A stretch of 64,000 bases of DNA from Coffea arabica (GCF_036785885.1 NC_092312.1:24818001-24882000), one strand, 5' to 3'; counted from the first letter of the stretch, positions 38,910 through 51,511 are shown. Translations and numbers: made by a program. The notes: generated from the sequence alone by a model not told the origin.

Positions 38910-41151
38910 TTAGGCATTATGAATTCCCTGACATTCGTGAGCTTTGCCTCTACCAAGGTCTTCCGTAAATGTCTCCGTCCCGGCACTTGTGTTCGGACGC
39001 TTAGAAAGACAGGAATCCCAGCCACCAATTCCACCGCGAAGGCAGCGTTTCCCTGCCCCCTTTTGGAGCTTCAATGCAGTTTCCAAAATTACCTGTATTT
39101 GATGTAGCCTTTGGTCCACCACTTGTGAGTTGTCCGACACATTGGATGCCAAACGAAATATTTCTGCACTTTTTTCTAAGACTTTCTTTCTGAGGCCCAT
39201 GCACTGAACAAGCAGGTCCTCGTACCAGTGTCTAGGCACCTAAGCGGAAACAACACAGATGGCTGTATTAATTGTACACAAATTGCTAAAGTTAAATGCC
39301 GAGTGAAGTACAGGGCGAAGAATGCCATACCACATCACCAACAGCACATGGAAGAGGCAACCCTATTACATCGCCACCAACCCTGTGAATGCCCTCCTGC
39401 TGCAGTGATCCATCAGTTTGTATGCACAACACAGACCAGGGAGGGTAATTAATTGGATGTTTCAGTGACGGTGTTGTAGCCTCACTTAGTGGCAACTGGT
39501 CACATATATGAATTATGCACTCCTTCCCACTGGGTGGCAACGTGGAGGAAGTCATTGGTTTCATTAGCCTGCTGCGCACAAACTCGTCATACGTAGCATA
39601 TGGAGGGGGATCTGGGTATAGGCTTGCAATGGGCAGTCCATCAAGCACATCATGTAGCGTGTTTCCCGAAATTGTATCAGCGCTGTACATATCTGATGGC
39701 CGATGGGGAGGTTGCTTTGCACATACACCTGCATACACCTGCCTAATAACCCTCTCGCCCAGGTAGTAAAATCGTCCCATGGGGCCATCCAAAAGCAATC
39801 TCGTTGCAGTTAGTTCCTTGGATTTGAGATACCGACTAGGCAATGCCATTGCAGGGAAGGGTAGCCAGGTGACCTAGGACACACAATTAAGAAGCGATGT
39901 AACATTGGTTTGTTGAGCACCAGTAACAAATTCATAACAACTGTTAACACGTAGGCGGTAGAAAATGTAAGATGTCGTAAGTACGGGAACTAACGTTGTC
40001 CGGGTTAATGGTGTCAATTGCGCGGCGAAAATGTTCGACCGTAGACGGTGATTGTCGGCTGGCTCTATTACACGAGCGCCATCGCCACATTCTGGGCAAT
40101 ACGTCCCTCTCGTCCTGTTTCAGTTTATACGGACTTAACTGAAGAATTTCATAAGCCCACACCTACACGTGGTTGTACAAATTATATCCAGCGTTGGAGA
40201 TGAACACTAACTGCCTGAAAAGTTTATTTAACGGAACAGGGTAATGTCGAATTGACACAGAGTGAAGGCAATTGTGGACTTACCTCCCAAACGAAGCTGT
40301 AGCCGCCAAGGCTTTTCGTCCGGCGTCGGGAGACGGCGGACATAAATCTGTACAAGGTTGCCATCCCCGCCCCTCCCCAGTTATAATCCCCTATACGATC
40401 TACGTCCTCCAGCGCAGGCAGACAGCACAGGTGAATTGTTTCGGCCGTGTTGCTAAGTAAAGTGCGGCCAAGCATGTAGAGAAAGAAAGCTCTAGTTAGA
40501 TGTGCCAGCTGGACGTCGTCGTACTCGTCAATGGCTTTGTCTTTGTAGAATGACAATATATCGGTAACTCTGATGGCACCGGCAGAAGCAAAAGCTGGCA
40601 CCCAACCCAATTGGTCGTTGATGTAATTGGCATTTTCCCTAACATTGTAATCCCACGGAATGGGCAACCCGCCCACTGCAACACCGGTTATACAGGTGAA
40701 GTCCAAGGGTGTCAGTGTCATCTCTCCGAAAGGCAAGTGGAACGAGTTTGTTGAGTCCCACCATCGCTCCGCAAGTGCGACAGGCAACTTCCTATCTCTA
40801 TCGGCCACGGGCAAGTGGCTCAGAAAATCCCCAAACCCAGCAGTAACAACTTTCGCGGCCACCTTACGAGGCAGCCTCTTCCACCACTCCATAACTTCGA
40901 CTGACGACCCTCTAGGATAAATTGAATAGACTTCCTGTGCATTAATGTAGAACCAATTCAGGCAGTTATATATAAGTATAAACCAAATGAGGGCTTAGGG
41001 CAAAATAAGCACAAGTAATTGTCGACATTGATTCTGCAACATGTACCCCCTGTGCAAGGAAAATGCGTGATATGTGGGTTTTCCGATCAACCAGCAGTTC
41101 TTGCGAGTGTTCTTCATCAGGCGGTGGCCGGTACCGATGGAGCCTGCCCAT
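38910..41151 (-). CDS. Plant mobile domain (PMD/MAIN-like) protein
   Basis: A five-exon gene can be assembled with canonical sites, every junction in phase 0: 41151-41047, 40934-40284, 40162-39995, 39873-39331 and 39239-38910. The product is 598 residues with no internal stop. Exon 1 gives MGRLHRYRPPPDEEHSQELL. Exon 2 carries the PMD hallmark FHLPFGEMTLTPLDF near residues 80-95, then WGGAGMATLYRFMS. Exon 3 opens with WAYEILQLSPY and exon 4 with WLPFPAMALPSRYL, both typical positions of the PMD fold. Exon 5 is a polar, helix-prone tail. PMD proteins include Arabidopsis MAIN/MAIL1 (gene silencing, genome stability) and many transposon-borne relatives; no enzymatic activity is established. The neighbouring transposase points to the transposon-borne kind. 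Confidence 0.88.
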
Positions 41152-44100
41152 GGCACGGCTTTTTTGGAGTTGGATTTTATTCCGAATATTGTGATGGCGC
41201 AGCTCTAGTTATCACAAAATCCCTGTCGCCCCACCCGCGATTATGAACAGCTTTGGCGTTAAGTGTTGCGGCCTTGTAGGTGCGTAGGCGTCTTTCTTCG
41301 CGAGAAATTGGAATTGTTAGACATTTTGGACGGCTGTCGCCAGGTTGGGCGTGCAATGGGCTTGTACCTGGTAATTAGGGTTGCAAATTGGGAAAAATGT
41401 GTTACAGTGACGGTCGGCGCGTGTGCTATGCATGATTTCATTGGCCTTGACATACATACCCTTCTCAGTTTTACTTGGACGACTAAGGAAACAGTATTGT
41501 GGCCAACCTGCGCGTCGTAAGCAATGAAATGTCTCCGAAGGTTTCATTATAGCGAGTGCGAAATTTGGATCAGATTGCCATGAAATAATTTGAATTTATA
41601 AACAGAAACCGCAACTCCAAGACATTAACAGCTAAAATTGAAAAGCACCCGTAATATTACGGATGGTCCGGACGATAAACGAATACGGGTTGCCAGAACT
41701 GCAATGACACTATGTTGACACGGGCTGTGCAACGCACAGGCACGGCCCTCTAGAACATTAGTTAAATACATACCACCGGCAGTTTTAGTGCACAATGAAT
41801 AGAAATATAGGAAAAATATTAAGTATAAAAACAATTAAAATTTGCTGTGAAAAGAACTTTGATATATAAAGTTAACCCCAATTTATTGTGATTTCGATAA
41901 AGGATTTGTAACCAACATTATGTGTACGTAATGATACCAAAAAAGAAAACAAAGCAAATCCATTATGAGTGCATGATCGGTTTAAGAGCAGCATAGTTTT
42001 AACAGTAATTAAATAAACAGTAGTCATAATGTTTCAGAAATTTTAATAATTAGAAAAAAAATAGAAAGGCACAAAAACCTGTGACCAGCTTCAACATCAA
42101 TCAAAAAAATACAAACTTGCATATTTTTCTTTCTTTTTTGAGAGAAATAGCGAGTTAATCTATCCATTTAAATCATGTCTAATAGCATTACAAATAGATG
42201 AAAACATTATCTAACCAAATAGTTATAGAATATGTATAGCAAGTTTAAATGAAAACATGAATTGCCATATTTGTAAATCTACATATGCAAATTGCAATTC
42301 AACAATTTGTTTGATTGCAATTATGTGTTCTTAATGAAAATAGAATTTTCTAATAATATTTTGTATAGTGACACTCTAAGCTAAAAGCCTCAATACTAAC
42401 TTCCACCACCAAATGCATTCCTTTGAAAACTGCAACTGTTTTAGCTAGTCAAATCAACAAAATATTATTAACTTCTTTAGCCAAATAGTAATGACATGTC
42501 CATTTGAAGTTGCCTAACAGTCATCTCAAACTCTAATTACATTATCTATCATTATGGGCAATAAAGAAGGATAAAAGTAAGTCATATAGAACCAAATACA
42601 TAAGTTAAAGATTCTGAAGTCTAATTTTGCAATTTTTTTATTTCCAAGCTATCATTTGCTAAAATTAAAACCATGAAAATAAACTACCTATCATGGATAC
42701 AAGCAAGTAATTCAAAATGTTGAACGAAGACATATAAAATATTATCTTCACATTCTAAATTGCTAGCCCCAACAAATATTTTACACGTCATCCACAGTAA
42801 CCCCACTTTGTAAGCATTTTTCACAATTGATAAACTTTATATAAATTAAAATATAATAATGTATCCATCAATTAAGAGATTGGGTTAATTTATAATTGAA
42901 TAAACATACTTTTTATCTTCGTGATGATCGTTTACCTTGGATTTTCATGTTTTAGATTTTTTTCTCCTCTATTGTAGTACTATCACCCTATTATCAAATA
43001 ACAATTATAATAAAAAAATTAGAAATAGAATGAATCTGCCCAAATCACTCTTTTTGATACCTCTAACAATTCTTTCATTGTTAGCGTAAAAATTTTTCAT
43101 GTAATAACCACTCGTCGTGTTGTCAACCTTAGTTTACTTTTTCCAAAAATAAAAATATGAAAATGTAGTGTGGCCATAAATAAAAAATGAAAAACTAAAA
43201 AAAAGTTTCTTTAGATTTGGGGAAAATATTCACAGCATCACATACGTCCGTCCGGGCAGAAAAGAAAGTTAGATGAAGAAGAAATAGGTGACAAAACCAA
43301 TAAGCAAAGGTTGGTCATCAAGACGGAAAAAATGACAAAAAAATATGAAATAGTATATACCAAAAAGAGACATTAAACGTAGAAGATTATGAATCATAAT
43401 TTTTGGACTACGGACGAAAGGAAATTTCAAACCCATTCTTGATCTCCTTAAATGAACTCATTCATTTAGTTATTTATGGGGGAAAATGAAAGAAAGTGCA
43501 TGAACTAATACAATAGAGAAAAAACAAGTTCAAATGATTAGGATGATAGGGGAAAAAACGGAGTACAAAGTAGAAAGTATATAAGAAACATGTAGTTCAC
43601 GTCAGGATTTGTTTAATTACCTTTATCTGCAATCAAAAAAGATAAAGGAAATAAAGCGAACAAAAGAAAAAACTAAGCAAAATGAAGAAAACAAAAGGAA
43701 TGGACCACGTGTCAAAGAAAAAGAGATCCACTTGGCAATCATTGGAGTTGCTATAGTAACTCCACTCTGTTGTTATATAATAGGTAGATTTTGTGGTACA
43801 AAATCTTGATTATTAATCAAATTTGCCTTGTTATCAGTAATAATTACTATTTATGTATAAAAACTTACTACTACTTGAATTAAAGTTACTAAGGTATATT
43901 ATGAGTGCTTACTAACTAAGGTACTAAGTTTTAATCATTAATAAAAACATCTTATCATTATTTGAAATAAACTTCATAATACTACTTTGAGATAAGGTTT
44001 TAATGTAAAAATTGTACATGCATTCCAGAATTACTATTTATGTATAAAAACTTACTGTTATTTGAATTAAACTTACTCTTTTAAATGTAAGTTTGGGATA

Positions 44101-45095
44101 TCAAGTAGTAATCTATTTATTTAAAAATTAAGTTTAATATTTATTCCAATTTACCTTTTGAGGTATAAAAGTTACTAATCTATTACACTTAACTTACTAT
44201 TTTAGATAGGAAACTTACTTCCATAATTTTAGGTGTTATTTTATTTAGGCGAATATGTTCAACAATGAATCAAATGATCGCTAAAAGTGCAACAACGTGT
44301 TATATCAGGTAAAAACTATTTCGCTATCATAACTATCGTTTAGTATCTATATCTAAATGTATTGCTGAGGGGGTTTTGGAAAAGGAGCTTCAAAAATTAT
44401 CAAAAGTGTGAATGCTATTTGAATAGAATTTTGCAATTTTTTAATTAAAAAATATTTATGTCTTAACTAATCATGTAACCGGCCCTACAAATCCTATAAT
44501 CATACTTATATTTTTTCCACATTTCCCTTATGTTTTTTCCACTACCCCATAAAATTCAAACTCCTAAACTTTAACTAACGGATAATAACCACCCCTGTAA
44601 AATGATATCTGCAAATTCCAATTCACATCTCACATTTATTACTGACACTTACCATATCACTTAGAGTAATAACTAACCTTTAATTTAAGAAATTCGCAAC
44701 TACGAAAGTCAAATATCCAAAATATAGGAGCCTGTTTAAATTACAATTTTCACAATTCAACGTATCTTATTGTCATAATATATTTTACTCTCACAATCAT
44801 TCACAAATTATAAAGGCATTAAAAATAATTCTTTTTTTAAATAAAAATTAATTCAAAGGTAGTTAATTCACACGCACACACATATATACATACATATATA
44901 TATTCTCATAATGCATATATATATAAGATTATCAAATGGAATGCATACTACTGGTAAGTATTTCATTTTAAAATAAAAAAACATGCAATTACATTTATTT
45001 GTATCCATATATCATTCATTTTCTAATATAAATTATTATTATTATTTTAAGATCCTTCTTTTGCAAAAACACAATTCTTGAATGATTTACAGTTT
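41152..45095. other. Non-coding, AT-rich
   Basis: No gene is supported. The first 600 bp upstream of the PMD start are GC-richer and may be its promoter and 5' UTR. From 41900 on the sequence is AT-rich with repeated short TTACTATTTATGTATAAAAACTTACT-like stretches (split copies near 43845 and 44028). A possible element lies there, but I could not bound it. Confidence 0.5.
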
Positions 45096-45099
45096 TTGT

Positions 45100-45600
45100 C
45101 ATATTTTGAACTATTGTTAGACAAATAAACCCATTTTTCAATAAAATCCTAACTCTTTATACCTTTCCTGTATTATAAGAACCGTGAACCCATTTTACCA
45201 TAAACAAATTTATTTATCGACAACAAAAAAATGAACCCGTTTCTCAATAAAACATCAGCTCTTTATGGCTTCCCTCCCTTATAAGAAAAGAGTATCCATT
45301 TTGCCATAAACAAATTTGTTTATCGCATAAAATAAAAATAAAAATGTTTTTTCAATAAAAAACCAGTTCTTTATGACTTTCCTCCATTATAAGAATATAG
45401 TACCCAATACCCATTATTCGATAAAAAATATTATTTATCGAATAATATAAAAATGAACCTGTTTTTGAATAAAACACAAGCTCTTTATAGTTTTCATCTA
45501 TTATAAGAACAGAGTATCCATTTTTTCATAAATAAATTTATTCAGCGGATGAAAAACTAAATATATGTTAGAATAAAACACCAGTTTTTTTCCTGATTTT
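45100..45600 (+). repeat. Array of ~112-bp repeats, plus orientation
   Basis: About five units carry cores near 45150, 45250, 45362, 45475 and 45582 (AGCTCTTTATGGCTTYCCTCC, with TTATCGGATAA between cores). With the inverted array at 47100-47560 it brackets a captured gene fragment, the layout of a foldback element. Confidence 0.8.
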
Positions 45601-45659
45601 ATTCGATGTGGTCTTGTCTGTATGATTGCAAAGTTCAATTTCTGATGTACTTTGAGGGG

Positions 45660-46107
45660 CGTTTGGCTGTAGCAGCAGGGAAGTGGGGAAGTGGGTGGCT
45701 TTCCGGTGGTACCGCCGGCTCAGTATAACCCATTAGACGAGCCGAGTCCATTGGGATTGAGGCTGAGGAAAAGTCCTTCCCTTTTGGAATTGATCCAAAT
45801 GAGGCTTTCTCAAGCTTATTCACCTAAGGGTGCAAGTTCAAGTAAAAAAGAGCGTAAAGGGACCGCTGCTTCTGGTTCGTCTGAGAAGCTCAAGGCTTCA
45901 AATTTTCCAGCAACTATTCTGCGAATTGGGACCTGGGAGATTTTAGAAACTTGTTTTATTGGATTGCTTATGATTTCGTTAATTTTGATTGCAAGTCTTT
46001 GTTGTAATTTCTAGTATAAGTCAAGATATGAAGGGGATTTGGTAGCAAAGTGTTATTTTGCAAAGCATAAGCTTGTACGGGAGGTTCGTGATGGCGGGCT
46101 CAAGAAG
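45660..46107 (+). pseudogene. Captured ASG1-like gene fragment with intron
   Basis: Two exon pieces of a conserved plant gene are recognisable, best matched from memory to the ASG1 (At2g24100)-like family of unknown biochemical role. The first, about 45660-45939, encodes PLDEPSPLGLRLRKSPSLLE, then EKLKASNFPATILRIGTWE. The second, 46015-46107, encodes YKSRYEGDLVAKCYFAKHKL. Between them is a short intron with a good TTTCTAG acceptor, but the donor reads AT where GT is expected, so splicing is probably lost. There is no start codon of its own and the family's C-terminal half is absent. It lies between inverted repeat arrays, so it is a transduplicated fragment. Confidence 0.8.
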
Positions 46108-47095
46108 TTGGGTCCAATATATCTACATTGAAATAACACTTATGATGGTCATTGCATTTATGGGCATTTTAAAAAATAAACTCTGCATAAGCTAAAATTT
46201 TTCTAACTAAAATTTTTTACATTTGTCATAACTTATTGATGGTTAAAATAATAGCAAGGATTTATGAAATTCTCCATCCCCACATTAATTTAAACTAAAT
46301 ATGAGACTGCATAAGCTGAGAAAACAAAGCAGCATTTGATTTGAACAATCATGAGAGTCCCACTTTCTTCAACTTGAGGGGATGCAGCATCACCATCAGG
46401 TGGTGAATCATCATCTTCGAGGAATGAACAAGACATTGTTAGTAGACCTCGAGAAGACATGAAACACCATCATAATGCTCAGTTATCCTTTTAATAGTCT
46501 TGAACCAAAATTTGATATTCACTAAAAGTTTCTGACCAACAGAAATGTAAAATGTCTTTTTCATTTGATTTATAATCTGTAGTGTTGATAGTATTGGTTG
46601 TAATATATTATTGCTCGTTTTGTATTTGTAATGACAAATTGGTTTGTTATTTGGTATACAAATTTTGCTATATCTCAATATTGACATTAATGATGATACC
46701 TCTTGCTAAAAAAATTGTTGAAACAAAAATTTAGCAACTACAGTCACAAAGCTGCTTTCGGCAACTTTGTTGCAAGAAAATCATTTAGCTGCATTTGATC
46801 GTCTTTGGTAAGGGGTCGATGGTTTTCAATAAAACACCAGCTCTTTGTGACTTTCGTCCATAAATTTTATATTTTTCCTTTTTCCCCTGAAATAATTTAT
46901 TTCATGATTTAAATTCAGAAACTCCATTATAAGAAAAGGTTTGGACGGAATAAGTTGTAAGCAATCCATGACAATTACCGTCTGATAGTAACATGTGAAG
47001 GAACAGGGGCTATGACAATTTGCTATATGTACTGTGCAAATCTTATCCCATTGAAAATCACATTGAGAGGTGGGCCAGCATTTTGCTATATGTCA
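46108..47095. other. Element interior, non-coding
   Basis: No gene is supported. One plus-oriented repeat core (ACACCAGCTCTTTGTGACTT) lies near 46833. Confidence 0.5.
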
Positions 47096-47099
47096 ATAT

Positions 47100-47605
47100 T
47101 GACATTAATGAGTTTATGTTTATTTTATCCGATAAACACATTCCTTTTTGCCTTCAAAATGCGTACTCTATTCTTATTCTTATAATAGAGGAAAGTCATA
47201 AAAAGCTGATGTTTTATTGAAAATACAAGGTTTATTTTTATTTAATCTGATAAATAACTTTGTCTAACAAAAAATGGGTACTCTGTTCTTAAAATAGAGG
47301 AAAGTCATAAAGAGCTGATCGTTTATTAAACAACGGATTTATTTTTATTTTATCCGATACATAAATTTATTTATGAAAAAATGGGTACTCTATTCTGATA
47401 ATGGAGGAAAGCTATAAAAAGTTGGTCTTTTATTGAAAAATATATTTATTTTTATTTTATGGCGAACGATAAATATTTTAATTTATGAGAAAATGGGTAC
47501 TCTATTCTTATAATGGAGGAAAGCCATAAACAGCTAGGCTTTTATGGGAAAGTGATACTTTACGGAAAGTGACCAGGATTTGGTTTTTGAAATAATCCCA
47601 AATAA
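47100..47605 (-). repeat. Array of ~115-bp repeats, minus orientation, with element end
   Basis: Four units read in reverse (TTATAATRGAGGAAAGYCATAAA cores near 47190, 47300, 47405 and 47515). Beyond them is GTGATACTTTACGGAAAGTG and then ATTTGGTTTTTGAAATAATC. Reversed, this outer segment matches the outer part of the units at 62170-62210, so it is likely the true terminus of the family. Confidence 0.8.
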
Positions 47606-47691
47606 AAATTTAGAATGAATTTATTTGTTTTGAAAGTTGTATAACGGTCGTTAAAACTCCAACCAATGCTTTATTTTCATTTTCAATACAA

Positions 47692-48811
47692 TCCCAGGCC
47701 TGGAATTGAAATGAATACTTTAAAAGAAAAATAATATGCTCTAGAATAGTTGAAAAATATGAAGGAAAAACAAGGTCCACATACCATTAAACTATTACTA
47801 TTATTTGAGGAGGCAAAATCCATAAATTATATAAAAAATTAAAAATGGAAAAATATTTAGAAAAAAACCCAATCCACCCCGTTTTTAATTCAGTCGGTGT
47901 CAAAGTAAAAAGTGCCATATAAATTTCCAACGATTCAAGAAAAATCATTCGCCAAAATTGGCTAACGGTTTCTAAAATTATCCTTTGAAATTTGAAATAC
48001 ATTGGTTTGTTTTAGTCCGAAAGGTTGAACTTGATTCGTTTGTATTGGTGAAAATAAATTTTTGTAAAATTCAAAATAAAAAATTAGAAGAAAACAAGTA
48101 AGGACATCACCAATTGTAAAATGTCATCTACACATTCCTTATAATTCTTTTTGATACCTCCAACCAATGCTTATTGTCCAAGGACAAGAAAGAAATCTAG
48201 TAGCTTTACTTTTTTTTTCTTACATTTTCTTGACGAAACCCAAGAAGCTTGACGAAATCTTACTTCTCACATTGGAATTCACATTGGAATTCACAGTGGA
48301 AGGTGGGCCACCGGCAACGAAATGAAATGTGGGCCACCAGCAATGAAATGACCGCTCACATATCTGTCCATCCGTCCACGAGGCTGTAATTCTTGTGCTG
48401 TAAGCAAGACTGGCGCCAGTCTGCCGCCAGTCTTGTCATCTTCGGGACTAACCCCGCCAACCGAGCTAAAAATCTTGGCGCCAGTCTTTGTTTACGTGAA
48501 TTGAAGTAGATTCGCTTTGATACCTAAAAATGGGTACTCCGATTACAATGGAGCAAACCCAAGAAAACCGTATGTTGAAGTGGACAAGGGTTACCTTATA
48601 ATCCCAGGCCTAGAATTCAAATGAATACTTTAAAAGAAAAATAATATGGTGTAGAATAGTTCAAAAATATGAAGGAAAATCAAGGTCCACATACCATTAA
48701 ACTATTACTACTATTTGTACAGGGAAAATCCAAAAATTATATTAAAAACTAATTAATGGAAAAAAATTTAGAAAAAAACCCAATCCACCCCGTTTTTAAT
48801 TCAGTCGGTGT
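47692..48811. repeat. Direct repeat, ~210 bp, two copies
   Basis: 47692-47901 and 48599-48811 share most bases (CAAGGTCCACATACCATTAA and AACCCAATCCACCCCGTTTT in both). The 700 bp between holds no gene; a palindrome built on CTGGCGCCAG lies near 48410-48500. Confidence 0.8.
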
Positions 48812-48829
48812 ATGAATACATATTTTGGC

Positions 48830-49160
48830 GGTGTATGAGTACCGTCATCTTATAACGGAGGATTAACCCCCGAATAGGTGGTGTTTTATTTAGAAAACCT
48901 ATTATCTGTGTTTTATCTCTTAAATTAAGTTGTGTATGGAACAATGGGTATGTAATTGGTTGTAATGGAGGAATGCCGTAAAGAGCTGGTCATTTCTTCG
49001 AAAATGGTTGCATTGTTATTCGACCCACAGCTAAAAGGGGGAAAATGGGTAGCCTGTTGTTGTAATGCGGGAAACACATAAAAGGCTGGTATTTTATTGG
49101 AAAAAATCATTGTTATTATTGTATTAGGAAAAAAATGTCTGTCTACGGAAATGGGTACTC
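48830..49160 (-). repeat. Array of family repeats, minus orientation
   Basis: Three diverged units read in reverse, with cores near 48860, 48975 (GGAATGCCGTAAAGAGCTGG) and 49085. It lies just upstream of the orphan gene at 49645. Confidence 0.7.
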
Positions 49161-49512
49161 TGTTCTCATATTCCTGCCGAACCCGTCCACAGCTGGTCTT
49201 CTACAGCGGAGTAGTGCAATTCAGAAATATGCATGCCATTTGGTTCTTCTAATTTTCCCAAATAAAAATTTAGATGCAGTGCCAGCTGTGACTTATTATC
49301 GCACTAACCCAAGTTAGGTTGGTTAACCGTGGTCCGCAAAAGGATGCCTGAGAGGGGTCAAACTGCTCTTAACCACTCAGTCCATGCACTGCAAGCTCCT
49401 CCATTTAAACCCAGGTCCGTCATCCTTATCTCCTCCTATAAGAGCTTCCCGAAACTAAACTTGTTCCTTGCATGCCCATTGACTTCCGCATTGCTTTGGC
49501 ACAACAGCCTTC

Positions 49513-49523
49513 GCTATAAAAGG
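49513..49523 (+). promoter_or_regulatory. TATA box of the orphan gene
   Basis: GCTATAAAAGG is a strong plant TATA match, 120 bp before the ATG at 49645. It predicts transcription starting near 49545-49550 and a 5' UTR of about 100 nt. Confidence 0.6.
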
Positions 49524-49644
49524 GCCGCTTCAGTTGTTTACCACCTGTAAGACGTAAGTAGACGAAAGAATAGCTTCGTTCTGCATTTTCTAACCCCTGA
49601 ACCGACCAGGCTCGTCGTACCAAAATCCTTTTCCATACTGACTC

Positions 49645-50301
49645 ATGGCACTTGGACGATTTCCTCAAATACATGTCCTCAACAACGGAGGCATGGTCGG
49701 CTACTTTCAAGATGAGGTGTTACCACTTCACCACATTGGAGTGAAGTGGATAGTTGAGGAAGCCCTGGTTCGGTTAGATAGGTTTCCCGGAGCGGAGTTT
49801 CCACAGTCGATGCTGGTGTCTTGCATCCCCGTTCGCAACCCCATTGCGAACGAGGAAGTATTCCGGTCGCTGGTCAAGTGGCGCCGCCGTCCACTCCCCC
49901 TTATGCAGAACCTGAAGGCGTTTTATATCATGACCTACAATGCATGGTTTGCGGGAAAGGAGGAATTTGTTGCACATTTCCTGGGTCTAAAACCACTGCT
50001 CCATACCGACGTCTGGATCCTCTTCGGCGCCAACTTTGAAGACTGGTCTGTAACAAGGTTTCTGGCTGACCAGGGGTACCCCGCTAGTATGACACGGAAC
50101 GTTGCCATTGCGGACAACCTTCACACCGCAACCATTTGCTGGAATCCATCAGCTGTAGAGATCACGTTTGAAGACAGAGATGCTATTGACAGCCTTGTCC
50201 TCACTGTGCGCCGCAGAAAATACCGCAGCTTTCTGAGGGTAGCTACCACGGTTGCCTCCTTAAACCCTATGTTTGGTCTTATTGTGGAGCGTTTCGAGTG
50301 A
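49645..50301 (+). CDS. Orphan 218-residue protein
   Basis: This is an uninterrupted reading frame from ATG to TGA with a well-placed TATA box and GC-richer codon use than its surroundings. I do not recognise the family. Visible features: no signal peptide; tryptophans at the WIVEE, VKWRRR, NAWFAGKEEF and TDVWILFG positions; a basic VRRRKYRSF stretch near residue 195; and a mixed alpha/beta look. No cysteine cluster or catalytic motif is evident. It lies between family repeat arrays and converges on a GRF zinc-finger gene 0.8 kb downstream. It may be an element-borne gene or captured host sequence. An intronless decoy cannot be excluded, though 218 open codons with a TATA box argue against chance. 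Confidence 0.6.
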   Translation: MALGRFPQIHVLNNGGMVGYFQDEVLPLHHIGVKWIVEEALVRLDRFPGAEFPQSMLVSCIPVRNPIANEEVFRSLVKWRRRPLPLMQNLKAFYIMTYNAWFAGKEEFVAHFLGLKPLLHTDVWILFGANFEDWSVTRFLADQGYPASMTRNVAIADNLHTATICWNPSAVEITFEDRDAIDSLVLTVRRRKYRSFLRVATTVASLNPMFGLIVERFE

Positions 50302-51066
50302 AGGTTCGCAGGTACGGCGGTGTGCTTTTAATTTTTTTGTTGAAGATCATATTTGGATGGTGGGTGGTTTTTTGTTCATGGCCCTTGCTGTTGTTGGGCG
50401 TACCATGCATGGTTTTGATTGTTAGCGTATCAAGGGTAGGGGTTAGGGGATGATAATATGCAAGGCCTGAAAATTAGGAGTGCACCGTTTGTCGGATATG
50501 TAAGCGATGGTACTTACACCCAAATATATAAGTAAGAACTTGTTTCGTCGTTCAACTCCACAAATTTTCCAATTTAACCTAACAATGCTGTGCCACATCC
50601 CACTTCGTTGTACGTAACCTTCAGCTTGTTCAGTTGCCTGGCTAAGCTGAAGTTCATATTTAACAACGCAGCGATTGCCATCCCACTCACTAATGACGTT
50701 CATCGATCAATCAACGATCCGTAGTACCTCATCCGCACACACATTTCGTGGGACAAAGGGAACAGTGCATGCCGAAAAACCACATAATGCAGAATGTCAA
50801 AATAAACCAAATACGGAAACCGAGTTTGTTATATAACGCAAAATCACCATTTAAACAGTAACACTCCGCCGGTTGGCCGAAAAACCACATGCGGCAACCA
50901 CCGGTTGACAACGGAGGGACAAAAGACATAAGGAGCACAGCAGTGGCAACCACAAATACAAGAGGCTGTAAAGGAGCCTTAATGGCCATTCTATCCTTAC
51001 GGACACCATAGTCCAGTACTGTAGGGGGGGGTTTGGAGGGAATGCAATCAACGCGAACACATGAAT
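50302..51066. other. Convergent spacer
   Basis: The stretch holds the likely 3' ends of the orphan gene (plus) and the GRF gene (minus). I see no further gene that I can support. Confidence 0.5.
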
Positions 51067-51511
51067 TCACGGTTTCAGAACCAGAAGAAGGACTACCCCC
51101 ACCACAGCTACCACAGCAATGTTAAGGATGGTCACGTTCCTTTGCATGCTTCTCAGTTCAGCTATGATGGCAGACACCTCCGCCGCGGGTGTATTAGGAA
51201 AAACGGGGGCGGTACTTGACGGGGGGGCGGGATCGGGAACTTCAAACCCCGTTGCTCGTGCAAACTCATCACACCAGCCAATGAACGTTCGACAGGGCCT
51301 CTGCAATACAACTACCTTAGCAATCCGAAATTAATGGAAGAAACAGTTCTACCGAAGAACATACCAGGGCGTTAGCGCAGCGATAGTAGTGGCGCCCCCT
51401 GTTTGCTTCAGACTTCCAGACAACCCGAACTGCACAGCTTCGACCACAATTGCAATATAATGTAGGCCACACCGTGCTATTGACCGACCCGGCTGAAGAC
51501 GAAGAAGCCAT
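51067..51511 (-). CDS. GRF-type zinc-finger protein with C-terminal membrane helix
   Basis: Two exons, 51511-51365 and 51300-51067, join in phase 0 (CTG|GTATGT ... TTGCAG|AGG) to give 126 residues. The start is the ATG at 51511 (MASSSSAGS). Residues 18-60 form a GRF zinc finger (YCNCGRSCAVRVVWKSEAN, GRHYYRCAN across the junction, then RPCRTFIGWCDEF); GRF fingers bind single-stranded nucleic acid in several proteins. A proline-rich linker and a short helix follow. The last 22 residues (VTILNIAVVAVVGVVLLLVL) form a transmembrane helix, so the protein is probably tail-anchored. This small GRF-plus-helix layout is common in plant genomes and often lies near transposons. The intron is 64 nt, short but acceptable. 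Confidence 0.85.

Noticed and set aside
38643-39107. 154-codon plus-strand frame
   Set aside because: It overlaps exon 5 of the PMD gene on the opposite strand, which has consistent splice sites and phase.
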